Assembly: GCA_947473355.1 (NCBI GenBank) | Contig: CANJCQ010000007.1 | Coordinates: forward strand, 1 to 64,000 | DNA length: 64,000 nucleotides | Direction: 5' to 3' | Source: Sphingomonadaceae bacterium | Lineage (GTDB): Bacteria > Pseudomonadota > Alphaproteobacteria > Sphingomonadales > Sphingomonadaceae | Shown here: positions 53,680-62,311 of the stretch, piece by piece | Numbering within the stretch: position 1 is the stretch's first letter | Layout: every line of letters starts with the position of its first letter | Notes under the pieces: generated by a model | Database searches by the model: none | The model's input: only the letters and a program-made list of their open reading frames with translations | Told to the model about the DNA's origin: nothing | Translations under genes and position numbers: made by a program

Positions 53680-55382
53680 TGAAAAGCCTGCTGGTTGATC
53701 CCGCGCTGTCCGTCTCGCGCGGCATTCCGCTGTCCGAGGAAGAGGGCATCGGCCCGCTGACTCTCGGCGGCTATGTGCGGGAGATCGCCGCGCGGTTCGG
53801 TCCGCGCGAGGCGGCGATGATCTACCTCGACGGCGAGGCCGTGCGCTGGACCTATGACGACCTGCTGGCGCGCGCGCTGGAAGTGGCGCGTTCGCTGGCG
53901 GCATTGGGCGTGGGCAAGGGCACCCGGGTCGGGATCCTGTGCGCCAACCGGCTCGAATTCCTCGCCTGCCTGTTCGGCACTTCGCTCGCGGGCGGCGTTG
54001 CGACGACGATCAGCACTTTCTTCACTGCGCACGAGCTCGACGAGGTGCTGAAAGCATGCGCCTGTTCGGTGCTGCTGGTGGAGCGCAAGGTCCTCAAGAA
54101 GGACTTCGCCGAAATGCTGGCCGAGCTGGAGCCGCAGGTGATGACTGCCGCGCCCGGCAAGCTTGCCTCGCTGCGCTATCCCTTCCTGCAGCATCTGGCC
54201 CTGGTCGATAGCGACGCGAGGTTTGGTTGCATTGAAGGCTGGAGCACCTTCCTTGCGCGGGGCGATGAAGTCTCGCTCGAACTGATCGAAGCCATGGGCC
54301 AGGCCGTCGCCCCAAGCGATCCCGGCCTGCTCAAGTTCTCCTCCGGCTCCACCGGCAAGGTCAAAGGTATCCTCAGCGCACATCGGGGTGTCTGCCTCCA
54401 GCTTTGGCGCTGGAAGCAGTGGTATCAGGTCGATCCTGCTTACCCGGTGCGGATGTGGTCGGCGAACGGCTTTTTCTGGTCGGGCAATTTTGCCATGGCG
54501 CTGGGCGGAACCTTGTCTTCGGGCGGCACACTGGTGCTGCAGCGCTGGTTCGATGCCGACGAGGCGCTGGACTTGATGGAGACGGAAAAGGTCACATTCC
54601 TTAACGCCTGGCCGCACCAGTGGGCCCAGCTCGAAGCTTCGCCCAACTACCTGACCACCGATCTTTCGGCGCTGCACTATATTGATCGCGATACGCTGGT
54701 CGCCCGCCATCCCACGGTGAAAACGGACTGGACCGAAAACCGCTGGGCCTATGGCAACACCGAGACTTTCACGCTCATCACCGTTTATCCGGCCTGCTCG
54801 CCGCTCGAACTCACTGGCACCAGCCACGGCATCCCGACTGCGGGCTCGACCATCAAGATCGTTGATCCGCTGACCGGAGAGACCACGCCGCTTGGCGGGC
54901 GCGGCGAAATTGCGGTCAAGGGCCCGACGCTGATGCTCGGCTATGTCGGCATTCCGCTCGATCAGTCGCTCGATGCCGATGGCTTCCTGCGCTGCGGCGA
55001 TGGCGGCTATATGGATGAGCTTGGCCGGCTCTATTGGGAAGGGCGGCTCAACGATATCATCAAGACCGGCGGGGCCAACGTGTCGCCGATCGAGATCGAC
55101 GAGGCGATCCGGCTGTGCCCCGGGGTCAAGGTTTCGCAGACAGTCGGTGTACCCGACGATCTGCTGGGCGAACTGGTGGTCGGCTGCATCGTGCTGCAGG
55201 ATGACGCGAAGCTCGACGAGGATGCCATCAAGGCTTTCGCTAAGCAGAAGCTCGCCAGCTACAAGGTGCCGCGCCGGGTGCTGTTCTTCGCCGAGGATGA
55301 GCTCAAGACCACTGGCAGCGCCAAGATCAAGACCGCAGATTTGCGCAAGCTGGCAGCCGAACGGCTGGCGGAAGAAGGATAG
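53679..55382 (+). CDS. Acyl-CoA synthetase (AMP-forming)
   Basis: A 567-residue ANL-superfamily enzyme. It has the P-loop FSSGSTGKVKG (about residue 220), AYGNTETF, GDGGYMD, the hinge GRLNDIIKTGG and the C-terminal catalytic lysine region TTGSAKIKTADLR. It activates a carboxylic acid with ATP and CoA in the cytoplasm, ready for the neighbouring hydratase and reductase. The acid is not known. Confidence 0.94.
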   Translation: MKSLLVDPALSVSRGIPLSEEEGIGPLTLGGYVREIAARFGPREAAMIYLDGEAVRWTYDDLLARALEVARSLAALGVGKGTRVGILCANRLEFLACLFGTSLAGGVATTISTFFTAHELDEVLKACACSVLLVERKVLKKDFAEMLAELEPQVMTAAPGKLASLRYPFLQHLALVDSDARFGCIEGWSTFLARGDEVSLELIEAMGQAVAPSDPGLLKFSSGSTGKVKGILSAHRGVCLQLWRWKQWYQVDPAYPVRMWSANGFFWSGNFAMALGGTLSSGGTLVLQRWFDADEALDLMETEKVTFLNAWPHQWAQLEASPNYLTTDLSALHYIDRDTLVARHPTVKTDWTENRWAYGNTETFTLITVYPACSPLELTGTSHGIPTAGSTIKIVDPLTGETTPLGGRGEIAVKGPTLMLGYVGIPLDQSLDADGFLRCGDGGYMDELGRLYWEGRLNDIIKTGGANVSPIEIDEAIRLCPGVKVSQTVGVPDDLLGELVVGCIVLQDDAKLDEDAIKAFAKQKLASYKVPRRVLFFAEDELKTTGSAKIKTADLRKLAAERLAEEG

Positions 55383-55386
55383 ATTA

Positions 55387-55788
55387 ATGACCGATTTCAG
55401 CGACTGGGTGGCCGTGGCCAATGTCAAGGCCGCCTATTGCCGCCTGCTCGACACCAAGGACTGGGAGGGCTGGGGCGATCTGTTCACCGAGGACGCCGTG
55501 CTCGATGTCACCGGCAGCGGCGGCACGGTGGAGCATGGCCGCGCGGCCATTGTCGCCTCAGTGCGCGGTTCGATCGAGACCACGAAGACGGCGCATCAGG
55601 TGCATTTCCCCGAGATCACCATCCAGGGCGACAGCGCCACTGCGATCTGGCCGATGCAGGACCGCCTGTTCTGGGACGATGGCAAGACTATGACCGGCTT
55701 TGGCCACTATCACGAGACCTATGTGAAGCAGGACGGGCGCTGGCGGATTGCCACGCAGAAACTCACCCGCCTGATCATGGAAGCGTGA
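55387..55788 (+). CDS. SnoaL/NTF2-like protein
   Basis: A 133-residue single-domain protein of the SnoaL-like/NTF2 fold (AAYCRLLDTKDWEGWGDLFTEDAVLDVTG; YHETYVKQDGRWRIATQKLTRL). Family members work as isomerases, cyclases, hydratases or dioxygenase subunits. It starts five bases after the acyl-CoA synthetase stop, so it is in the same operon. No catalytic assignment possible. Confidence 0.8.
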   Translation: MTDFSDWVAVANVKAAYCRLLDTKDWEGWGDLFTEDAVLDVTGSGGTVEHGRAAIVASVRGSIETTKTAHQVHFPEITIQGDSATAIWPMQDRLFWDDGKTMTGFGHYHETYVKQDGRWRIATQKLTRLIMEA

Positions 55789-55807
55789 GAAAACAAAGGA
55801 ACAGCGG

Positions 55808-56671
55808 ATGCCGCGCATAGAAATCAACGGCCTGTCCATCGCCTATGACTTGATCGGTGATGGCGACAAGGCCATCACGATCACCCCCGGCGGCCGCTTT
55901 TCCCGCGATACGCCGGGCGTGCGCGAACTGGCCACTGCACTTGCCGCGCAGGGCTTCAAGGTGCTGATCTGGGACCGGCCCAACACCGGCGAGAGCGACC
56001 TCAGCTTCGACGCGGAATGCGAGAGTTTCCAGAACGCCGATACGCTGGCGGGCATGATCAAGGCGCTGGGGCTCGGCAAGGTGCTGGCCTACGGCGCTTC
56101 AGGCGGCAGCCGCGAGGCCTTGCTCCTCGCCATTCGCCACCCCGAATGCGTCGCGGGCGTGATCTGCCAGTGGCTGTCGGGCGGCGGCATCGGCATTGCC
56201 ACCCTGCCGATGGCCTACAACCACGATCCAGCCATCGCCGCATCATTGGGCGGTATGCAAGGCGTCGCTGAAATGCCGGCCTTCGCCGAACTGATCACAC
56301 GTAATCCGCGCAACAAGGATCTGCTGATGGCATGGGAGCCCGACAGTTTCATCCAGCGCATGCGCGACTGGGCCGACTGGTTCTTCTGTGCCCCCGGCAT
56401 GCCGATCAGCTGTGTGCGCGCCGGCGAGCTTGAGGGGGTCAAGGTTCCGGTCGTGATCCTGCGCAGCGGCGTCAGCGATATTCACCACACCCGCGCGACC
56501 AGCGAAAAGGTCGCCGCGATGATCCCCGGCGTCGATCTGCAGGAGCCGCCATGGGGCGACCGCGAATGGATGGAGCGGCTGGAAGGCAGTTTCAAGAACG
56601 GCACCGGGCTGTTCCTGAGCATGCCCAAACTGGTGCCGCAGATTGTGGCGCTGGCGGGCAAGTGCTGGTAA
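55808..56671 (+). CDS. Alpha/beta-hydrolase-fold protein with doubtful triad
   Basis: A 287-residue alpha/beta-hydrolase: oxyanion-region TPGGRF, nucleophile elbow GASGG with S98, and an acid candidate in RSGVSDIHHTR. Where a catalytic histidine usually stands near the C-terminus, the chain reads PPWGDREWMERL without histidine. It may use a nearby H of the HH pair, or be a non-hydrolytic member. Closes the operon with the acyl-CoA synthetase. Confidence 0.78.
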   Translation: MPRIEINGLSIAYDLIGDGDKAITITPGGRFSRDTPGVRELATALAAQGFKVLIWDRPNTGESDLSFDAECESFQNADTLAGMIKALGLGKVLAYGASGGSREALLLAIRHPECVAGVICQWLSGGGIGIATLPMAYNHDPAIAASLGGMQGVAEMPAFAELITRNPRNKDLLMAWEPDSFIQRMRDWADWFFCAPGMPISCVRAGELEGVKVPVVILRSGVSDIHHTRATSEKVAAMIPGVDLQEPPWGDREWMERLEGSFKNGTGLFLSMPKLVPQIVALAGKCW

Positions 56672-56716
56672 CTGGCGGCTGATCCACAACAAAACTCAGC
56701 GAGCTGAACATATCAC

Positions 56717-56747
56717 TGGATTATAGTAAGCATTGCTATTATATCCA
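56717..56747. promoter_or_regulatory. Imperfect dyad, probable MarR operator
   Basis: The stretch starts TGGATTATAG and ends CTATTATATCCA, with TAGTAA/TTGCTA in the middle: an imperfect 31-base dyad six bases before the MarR ATG. Such symmetric AT-rich sites are typical of MarR dimers and would give autoregulation of the marR-emrAB unit. Confidence 0.55.
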
Positions 56748-56752
56748 GGCGC

Positions 56753-57199
56753 ATGGACGAGAATATTGGCACATTACTGGCCCAGGTGTCACGCCTGTTA
56801 CGTCGCAGTTTCGATGAGCGCGCGCGCGGCATCGGCGTTACGCGCCCGCAATGGCAGGTGCTCAGCCTGCTGTTGATCCACGCCGGCTCCAACCAGGGTG
56901 CTCTCGCGGAAATGCTGGAGGTCGAGCCGATCACACTGGGCAGGATGATCGACCGACTACAAGAGGCCGAACTGGTAGAACGCCGCGCCGATCCCGCCGA
57001 CCGCCGCGCCTGGCGGATATTCCTGACAGAGAAGGGCGAAGGCCTGCTCGACAAGCTGCGGCCATTCGGGCGCGACACCCTCGGCACGGCGCTCGAAGGG
57101 GTCAGCGAAGCGGATCGCGACCAGTTCATGGCAACCCTGTTGCGCGTGCGCAGCAATCTCTCGCGCAAGGTCCAGCCGGACGTCGTCGCCAATGGCTGA
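56753..57199 (+). CDS. MarR family transcriptional regulator
   Basis: A 148-residue MarR protein with winged helix (GALAEMLEVEPITLGRMIDRLQEAELVERRADPADRRAWRIFLTEKGE). It overlaps the emrA gene by eight bases. By context it represses the EmrAB efflux pump and is released by a toxic substrate or uncoupler, as for EmrR; the ligand is unknown. Confidence 0.9.
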   Translation: MDENIGTLLAQVSRLLRRSFDERARGIGVTRPQWQVLSLLLIHAGSNQGALAEMLEVEPITLGRMIDRLQEAELVERRADPADRRAWRIFLTEKGEGLLDKLRPFGRDTLGTALEGVSEADRDQFMATLLRVRSNLSRKVQPDVVANG

Positions 57200-58253
57200 G
57201 AGCGATCCCCAGTTTCCGGTAACCAGCAAAGAGCTGGTGGCACCCCGCCGTTCGCGGGCGGCGCGGCTGCGGCGGCTGGCCTGGATGCTGTCGCTGCCGC
57301 TGCTGCTAATCGCCTTTGCGGTCTGGTATTACCGCTCAACCGAACACATCATTTCGACCGACAATGCCTATGTCCAGCAGGACAAGGTCTCGGTCAGCCC
57401 GCAGCTGACCGGCGAGATTGCCGAAGTGCTGGTGCGCGAGAACCAGCAGGTCAAAGTGGGCGACCTCCTGTTTCGCATCGATCCCGAGCCCTATCGCATT
57501 GCCCTGGCTTCGAGCGACGCATCGATTGCCGCCGCTCAGGTCAAGGTGATCGGCCTTGAGACGGATCTCGCCAACACCGGTGTCGATATCAACGGCGCGC
57601 GCGAGGATATCGGCTTTTACGCGCAGGAATTCCAACGCCAGTCCGAACTGATGGAACGCGGCTTCACCACGCGCGCCCGGCTTCAGGCCGCCCAGCACGC
57701 GCTCGACGATGCGCGCAGCAAGCTGGCAACCGCTCAGGCCGATGCCGCCAAGGCGCGTTCGGCGCTGGCCACCGGATCGGCCCAGCCCGGCGTCAATCCG
57801 GCACTGCTCGCCGCTCAGGCCCAGCGCCGCAAGGCCCTGCTTGATCTCTCGCGCACCGATGTCCGCGCGCCGGTCGGCGGGACGGTGACCCAGGCCGACC
57901 GTATGCAGCTCGGCCAGATGATGACGCTTGGCCTGCCCGCGCTGACCATCGTCGTCAGCGACAAAAGCTGGATCGAGGCGAATTTCAAGGAAACCGATCT
58001 CGCGCATATGCATATCGGCCAGCCCGCGACGCTGTCGTTCGATGCCTATCCCGAGCTCAAGGTCAAAGGCCACGTCGCCTCCATCGGCGCAGGTACGGGA
58101 TCGGAATTCTCGGTGCTCCCGGCGCAGAATGCCAATGGCAACTGGGTGAAGGTGACCCAGCGCGTGCCAGTGCGCATTGCCATCGACGGCAAGCCCGCGC
58201 GCCAGCTGATTGCCGGACTTTCGACTCATGTCGTCATCGACACCAGCAAGTAG
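57192..58253 (+). CDS. emrA: EmrA-type membrane fusion protein
   Basis: A 353-residue HlyD/EmrA adaptor: one N-terminal membrane helix (LAWMLSLPLLLIAFAVWYY), a biotinyl-lipoyl-like barrel (DNAYVQQDKVSVSPQLTGEIAEVLVRENQQVKVGD), a coiled-coil hairpin and a C-terminal beta-domain (DVRAPVGGTVTQADRMQLGQMM). It links the inner-membrane pump to the outer membrane. Overlaps both neighbours, so translation is coupled. Confidence 0.92.
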   Translation: MAESDPQFPVTSKELVAPRRSRAARLRRLAWMLSLPLLLIAFAVWYYRSTEHIISTDNAYVQQDKVSVSPQLTGEIAEVLVRENQQVKVGDLLFRIDPEPYRIALASSDASIAAAQVKVIGLETDLANTGVDINGAREDIGFYAQEFQRQSELMERGFTTRARLQAAQHALDDARSKLATAQADAAKARSALATGSAQPGVNPALLAAQAQRRKALLDLSRTDVRAPVGGTVTQADRMQLGQMMTLGLPALTIVVSDKSWIEANFKETDLAHMHIGQPATLSFDAYPELKVKGHVASIGAGTGSEFSVLPAQNANGNWVKVTQRVPVRIAIDGKPARQLIAGLSTHVVIDTSK

Positions 58254-59823
58254 TTCCCTTGCGAGTCAGGCCTATGCCAAAGCCATAGCCGAAGACCGCG
58301 CGCTGCTGGAGACCAAGCATCGCGGGCTTTTGATGATGGCAGTGGTGCTGGTCTCGCTAGTCCAGTTTTTCGATGCGACCATCGCCAATGTCGCACTGCC
58401 CTTCATGAAGGCCTCGCTCGGGGCTTCGACCGAGACGGTCAGCTGGGTGCTCACCAGTTTCATCATGGCGACCGCTATCGCGACACCGCTGTGCGGCTGG
58501 CTGTCCGACTATTTCGGATCGCGCAACCTTTTCATGTATGCGACCCTGATGTTCCTGATTTCGTCAGCCGCCTGCGGCGCGGCGCCATCGCTGAATGCGA
58601 TGATCGCCTTCCGCATCGTCCAGGGCATTTCCGCGGCCTTTATCGGGCCGATGACCATGACCATCATGTTCGACATCAGCCCGCCGAGCAAACAGCCGAC
58701 GAGCATGGCGATTTTCGGCATGATGGTGATGGTCGCGCCGATCACCGGGCCCGCATTCGGCGGTTTCATCACCGAATATATGAACTGGCGGTGGATCTAT
58801 TACGTCAACTTGCCACTCGGCATTCCGGCACTGGTGCTGATCTGGTGGCTGCTGCCGAGCCGCCCGATCGAGAAGCGCAAGCTCGATCTGTTCGGCTTTA
58901 CAGTGCTCGGGCTCGGCCTTGCAGCGATGCAGCTGATGTTCGATCGCGGCCAAAGCAAGGACTGGTTCTCCAGCAAGGAAATCGTTGCCGAGGCGATCAT
59001 CATGGTCTCGGCGCTGTGGATTTTCCTGGTGCACAGCCGGGGCCACCCCAATCCGCTGTTCAAGCGGGCCCTCTATACCAATGCCAACTTTGTCGCCTCG
59101 CTGGCTTTCATGATGGTGATGGGGGCATCGGTGGTCGGCCTCTCGTCAGTGCTGCCGATGATGTTCCAGTCGATCTATCACTATCCGGTGATGGATACTG
59201 GCCTGCTGATGGCGCCGCGCGGCATCGGGGTGATGTGCACTTCGCTGCTTTCGGGCTGGCTGGCCCGCAAGTTCGATGCGCGTTGGGTCATCCTGATCGG
59301 TTACCTGATTGCCGCCTGGGGCATGTGGACCATGACTGCTTGGTCGCTCGACATGGGCAGGGCGCCGATTTTGCTGGCGAGCTTTATCCAGGGCCTCGGC
59401 TTCGGCATGATCGTCACGCCGATGCAACTGATGGCCTTCTCGACGCTCGACCAGAGCCTGCGGCCCGATGGTTCCAGCCTGATGTCGCTGTTCCGCAGCT
59501 TTGGTGGCTCGATCGGCATTTCGGTGGTGGTCACCATGCTGTCGCGTAACCAGCAGATCAGCCACGCCGATCTGGCTGCGCATGTCACCCCGGGCTCGGT
59601 CCCCGGTTTCGACTGGACCGGCACGCTCGACAGGATGGGCGGAATGGGCGCCGGTGTGATGGCTGCGGTCAATGGCGAAGTCAGCAGACAGGCCATGATG
59701 ATCGCCTTCCTCGACAATTTCTACATGTTGACTTTCGTGCTGCTGGCCTTTGCGCCGCTGCCTCTGTTGCTCAAGAAGCCGAAGAAGGCGGGCGCGGCGG
59801 AGAAGCTGCCGGTGATGGAATAG
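58228..59823 (+). CDS. emrB: DHA2-family MFS drug efflux pump (EmrB)
   Basis: A 531-residue 14-helix MFS carrier of the DHA2 family. It shows FFDATIANVALPFMKASLG in helix 1, WLSDYFGSRN in loop 2-3 and PITGPAFGGFITEYMNWRWIYYVNLPLG in helix 5, the antiporter motif C region. ATG 58228 lies 26 bases inside emrA. Works with EmrA to expel hydrophobic toxic compounds, perhaps the catabolic substrate or intermediates. Confidence 0.93.
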   Translation: MSSSTPASSSLASQAYAKAIAEDRALLETKHRGLLMMAVVLVSLVQFFDATIANVALPFMKASLGASTETVSWVLTSFIMATAIATPLCGWLSDYFGSRNLFMYATLMFLISSAACGAAPSLNAMIAFRIVQGISAAFIGPMTMTIMFDISPPSKQPTSMAIFGMMVMVAPITGPAFGGFITEYMNWRWIYYVNLPLGIPALVLIWWLLPSRPIEKRKLDLFGFTVLGLGLAAMQLMFDRGQSKDWFSSKEIVAEAIIMVSALWIFLVHSRGHPNPLFKRALYTNANFVASLAFMMVMGASVVGLSSVLPMMFQSIYHYPVMDTGLLMAPRGIGVMCTSLLSGWLARKFDARWVILIGYLIAAWGMWTMTAWSLDMGRAPILLASFIQGLGFGMIVTPMQLMAFSTLDQSLRPDGSSLMSLFRSFGGSIGISVVVTMLSRNQQISHADLAAHVTPGSVPGFDWTGTLDRMGGMGAGVMAAVNGEVSRQAMMIAFLDNFYMLTFVLLAFAPLPLLLKKPKKAGAAEKLPVME

Positions 59824-59921
59824 TTGCTCAATCGCCATTCGGCCCACATTCCCCCTTGCCGAGAGCCGGTGTTTCTGGAAACGCTCCTGCCACGTAGCAA
59901 AGCTAATCGAGAGGCAAACCT

Positions 59922-60656
59922 GTGGGAAAAGTTGTAGTCATAACCGGTGCCGGTGTGGGCCTTGGCCGTGCACTGGCGCGGCGGTTTGCCGGTGAGGGCG
60001 AATCCCTGATCCTTCTGGGGCGCACCCTGTCAAAAGTGCAGGAAGTGGCAGACGAACTCGGCGCGCCGCATTTCGCGGTCGAATGCGATGTCCAGTCGGC
60101 GGATTCGGTGCGCAAAGCCTTTGCCCAGATCGCGCAGAAGCATCCCAAGATCGACGTGCTGATCAACAATGCCGCGATCTACGAGCCGTTCCTGGTCAAG
60201 GATGCGACTGACGACCAGATCCTGCAGCCGATCCTCACCAATTTCGCCGGACCCGTGTTCACGTCGCGCGCTGCGATTCCGATGATGGAAAAGGGCGGAT
60301 ATATTATCAACATCACCAGCGAGTCGGTCGCGCTCGAATTCCCGATGCTGTCGATGTACATGAGCTCCAAGGCCGCGCTCGAGCGTTTCACTCTGTCGCT
60401 GGCTAAGGAAGTCGCGCCAGACGGCATTCGCGTCAGCACGGTGCGCTGCGGGCCGATGATGGAAGAGGGCAAGGGCTCCAACTGGTCGCCAGAAATCTCG
60501 ATGCAGTTCTATCAGCACTGCGTCGCCGCCGGGATCGACATGATGAAGCGCCCGATCAGCCACGTGAACAACGTCACCGCCGTGTTCCGCGCGCTGCTCG
60601 ATCTGCCCGGCGATGTCAGCGTACCGCATGTCTCGGTCGAAGGCTGGACAGCCTGA
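59922..60656 (+). CDS. Short-chain dehydrogenase/reductase
   Basis: A 244-residue SDR with a GTG start at 59922 preceded by GAGAGG. It shows TGAGVGLGRALARRF, NNAAIYEP and Y-M-S-S-K (SMYMSSKAAL). It follows the efflux pump by 98 bases and precedes an aldehyde dehydrogenase by 32 bases, giving an alcohol-aldehyde-acid pair. Confidence 0.88.
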   Translation: MGKVVVITGAGVGLGRALARRFAGEGESLILLGRTLSKVQEVADELGAPHFAVECDVQSADSVRKAFAQIAQKHPKIDVLINNAAIYEPFLVKDATDDQILQPILTNFAGPVFTSRAAIPMMEKGGYIINITSESVALEFPMLSMYMSSKAALERFTLSLAKEVAPDGIRVSTVRCGPMMEEGKGSNWSPEISMQFYQHCVAAGIDMMKRPISHVNNVTAVFRALLDLPGDVSVPHVSVEGWTA

Positions 60657-60688
60657 TTTCTCGCAATTCCAATTCAAGGACTCAGCTC

Positions 60689-62170
60689 ATGACCACTCTT
60701 CCCGACGCCAAACTGTTCATCGACGGCAAGCTCTGCGATGCCAGCAATGGCGGCACCTACGATGTCATCGGCCCCTGGACCGGCCAGCCGGTCGGCAAGG
60801 CCGCCGATGGCACAGCCGATGACGTGAACCGCGCCATTGCCGCCGCCCGCCGCGCTTTCGACGAGACCAACTGGGGCACGCCCGAAAACCGGGCCAACCG
60901 GCTGGAGCTGGTCAAGAAGCTGCGCGCTCTGTTCGAGGCGAACCGCCAGAAGCTGGCCGATCTCTCGTTGCATGAAGCAGGCGCAGCGCTGGGCGCTGTC
61001 GGCCGGGCCCATGTCGCCATGGCTCTGGATGGCTGGGACGATTACATCCGCATCTTCGATCAGGTCACCTGGGAGAAGGACTATGGCACCCGCGAGGCTT
61101 TCGGCGGCATCCACAAGCGCATCGCGGTCTATGAGCCGGTCGGCGTGGTCGCGGCGATCACCCCGTGGAACGTGCCGCTCTATGTCAACATCGGCAAGGT
61201 TGTCGCGGCACTGCTCGCCGGCTGCACCGTGATCCTCAAGCCCGCACCTAATACGCCGGGCGCTGGCGCGATTTTCGGTGAACTGGCGGCGGAAGCGGGT
61301 TTCCCCGCTGGCGTGCTACAGGTCGTCTTCGGCGAGGACCCGGCACTGGCGGGTGAAATGCTGGTCAAGGATCCGCGCGTCGACAACGTGTCGTTCACCG
61401 GCTCGACTGCCGTCGGCAAGCGCATCATGGAACAGGGCGCACCGACGCTGAAGCGCATTTTCCTCGAACTCGGCGGCAAAAGCGCCAAGATCGTGCTGGA
61501 GGATGCACCCAACTTCGCCATGGAATGCATGATGACCATGCTGGTGTTCCATGCCGGGCAGGGCTGCGCAGTGCAGAGCCGCCTGCTGGTGCCCAAGAGC
61601 CGCTATGAAGAGGCGCGCGCGATCATGACGCAAGCCTATGCCGGGCTCGGCGAGGGCTGGGGTGATATCACCAACCCCGCGCACATCATGGGGCCGGTCA
61701 TCTCCAAGCGGCAGATGGACCGGGTGATGAGCTATATCGAACTGGGCAAGCAGGAAGGCGCGACGCTGGTCGCCGGCGGTCATGCCCGTCCTGACAAGGG
61801 TGGCGGCTATTTCATCGAGCCGACCTGCTTCTTTGACGTCAACAATTCCATGCGCATCGCCCAGGAAGAAATCTTTGGACCCGTGCTGGTCGTCATCCCC
61901 TTCGAGGACGACGACGATGCTGTGCGCATCGCCAACGAGAGCTCCTATGGCCTTTCGGGCGGTGTCAGCTCAGGCGATTTTGAACGCGCGCTGCGGCTCG
62001 CAAAGCGGATCCGCACCGGCTCGGTCGGCGTCAACGGCGGCATGTGCATTTCGGGCGATATTCCGTTTGGCGGCTACAAGGCCAGCGGCATCGGCCGCGA
62101 ATGGGGCATTGAGGGGATCGAGGAATTCCTCGAAACCAAGATGCTGGCCTGGCCTGTCGCGGCGGGTTGA
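60689..62170 (+). CDS. NAD(P)-dependent aldehyde dehydrogenase
   Basis: A 493-residue ALDH with PWNVPLY (159-165), FTGSTAVGKRIM, catalytic E260 (LELGGKSA) and C293 (GQGCAVQS). Not closely similar to the ALDH at 34466-35947 apart from the core motifs. Ends at a large intergenic repeat that faces the convergent acyl-CoA dehydrogenase gene. Confidence 0.94.
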   Translation: MTTLPDAKLFIDGKLCDASNGGTYDVIGPWTGQPVGKAADGTADDVNRAIAAARRAFDETNWGTPENRANRLELVKKLRALFEANRQKLADLSLHEAGAALGAVGRAHVAMALDGWDDYIRIFDQVTWEKDYGTREAFGGIHKRIAVYEPVGVVAAITPWNVPLYVNIGKVVAALLAGCTVILKPAPNTPGAGAIFGELAAEAGFPAGVLQVVFGEDPALAGEMLVKDPRVDNVSFTGSTAVGKRIMEQGAPTLKRIFLELGGKSAKIVLEDAPNFAMECMMTMLVFHAGQGCAVQSRLLVPKSRYEEARAIMTQAYAGLGEGWGDITNPAHIMGPVISKRQMDRVMSYIELGKQEGATLVAGGHARPDKGGGYFIEPTCFFDVNNSMRIAQEEIFGPVLVVIPFEDDDDAVRIANESSYGLSGGVSSGDFERALRLAKRIRTGSVGVNGGMCISGDIPFGGYKASGIGREWGIEGIEEFLETKMLAWPVAAG

Positions 62171-62186
62171 GCTGACAGATCAAAAT

Positions 62187-62303
62187 CCTCCCCTTCCGGG
62201 GGAGGTGGCCCACCGCAGGTGGGTCGGAGGGGGCGCGGGCTCAGGCTCACCGCACTCACCCCCTCCGCCTCGCTCCGCTCGGCACCTCCCCCGAAGGGGG
62301 AGG
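62187..62303. repeat. Large paired-hairpin intergenic repeat
   Basis: The left arm begins CCTCCCCTTCCGGGGGAGG and the right arm ends CCCCCGAAGGGGGAGG; they match over 21 bases with two differences, and each arm can also form its own small hairpin. A second inner pair (GGAGGGGG / CCCCCTCC) is seen. This CTCCCC repeat type is common in sphingomonads and here lies between convergent genes, where it may stop transcription from both sides. Confidence 0.75.
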
Positions 62304-62311
62304 GTCTAACC

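Noticed and set aside
53673-55427. Minus-strand frame of 584 codons over the acyl-CoA synthetase gene
   Set aside because: Antisense to a clear ANL enzyme; no conserved motif.
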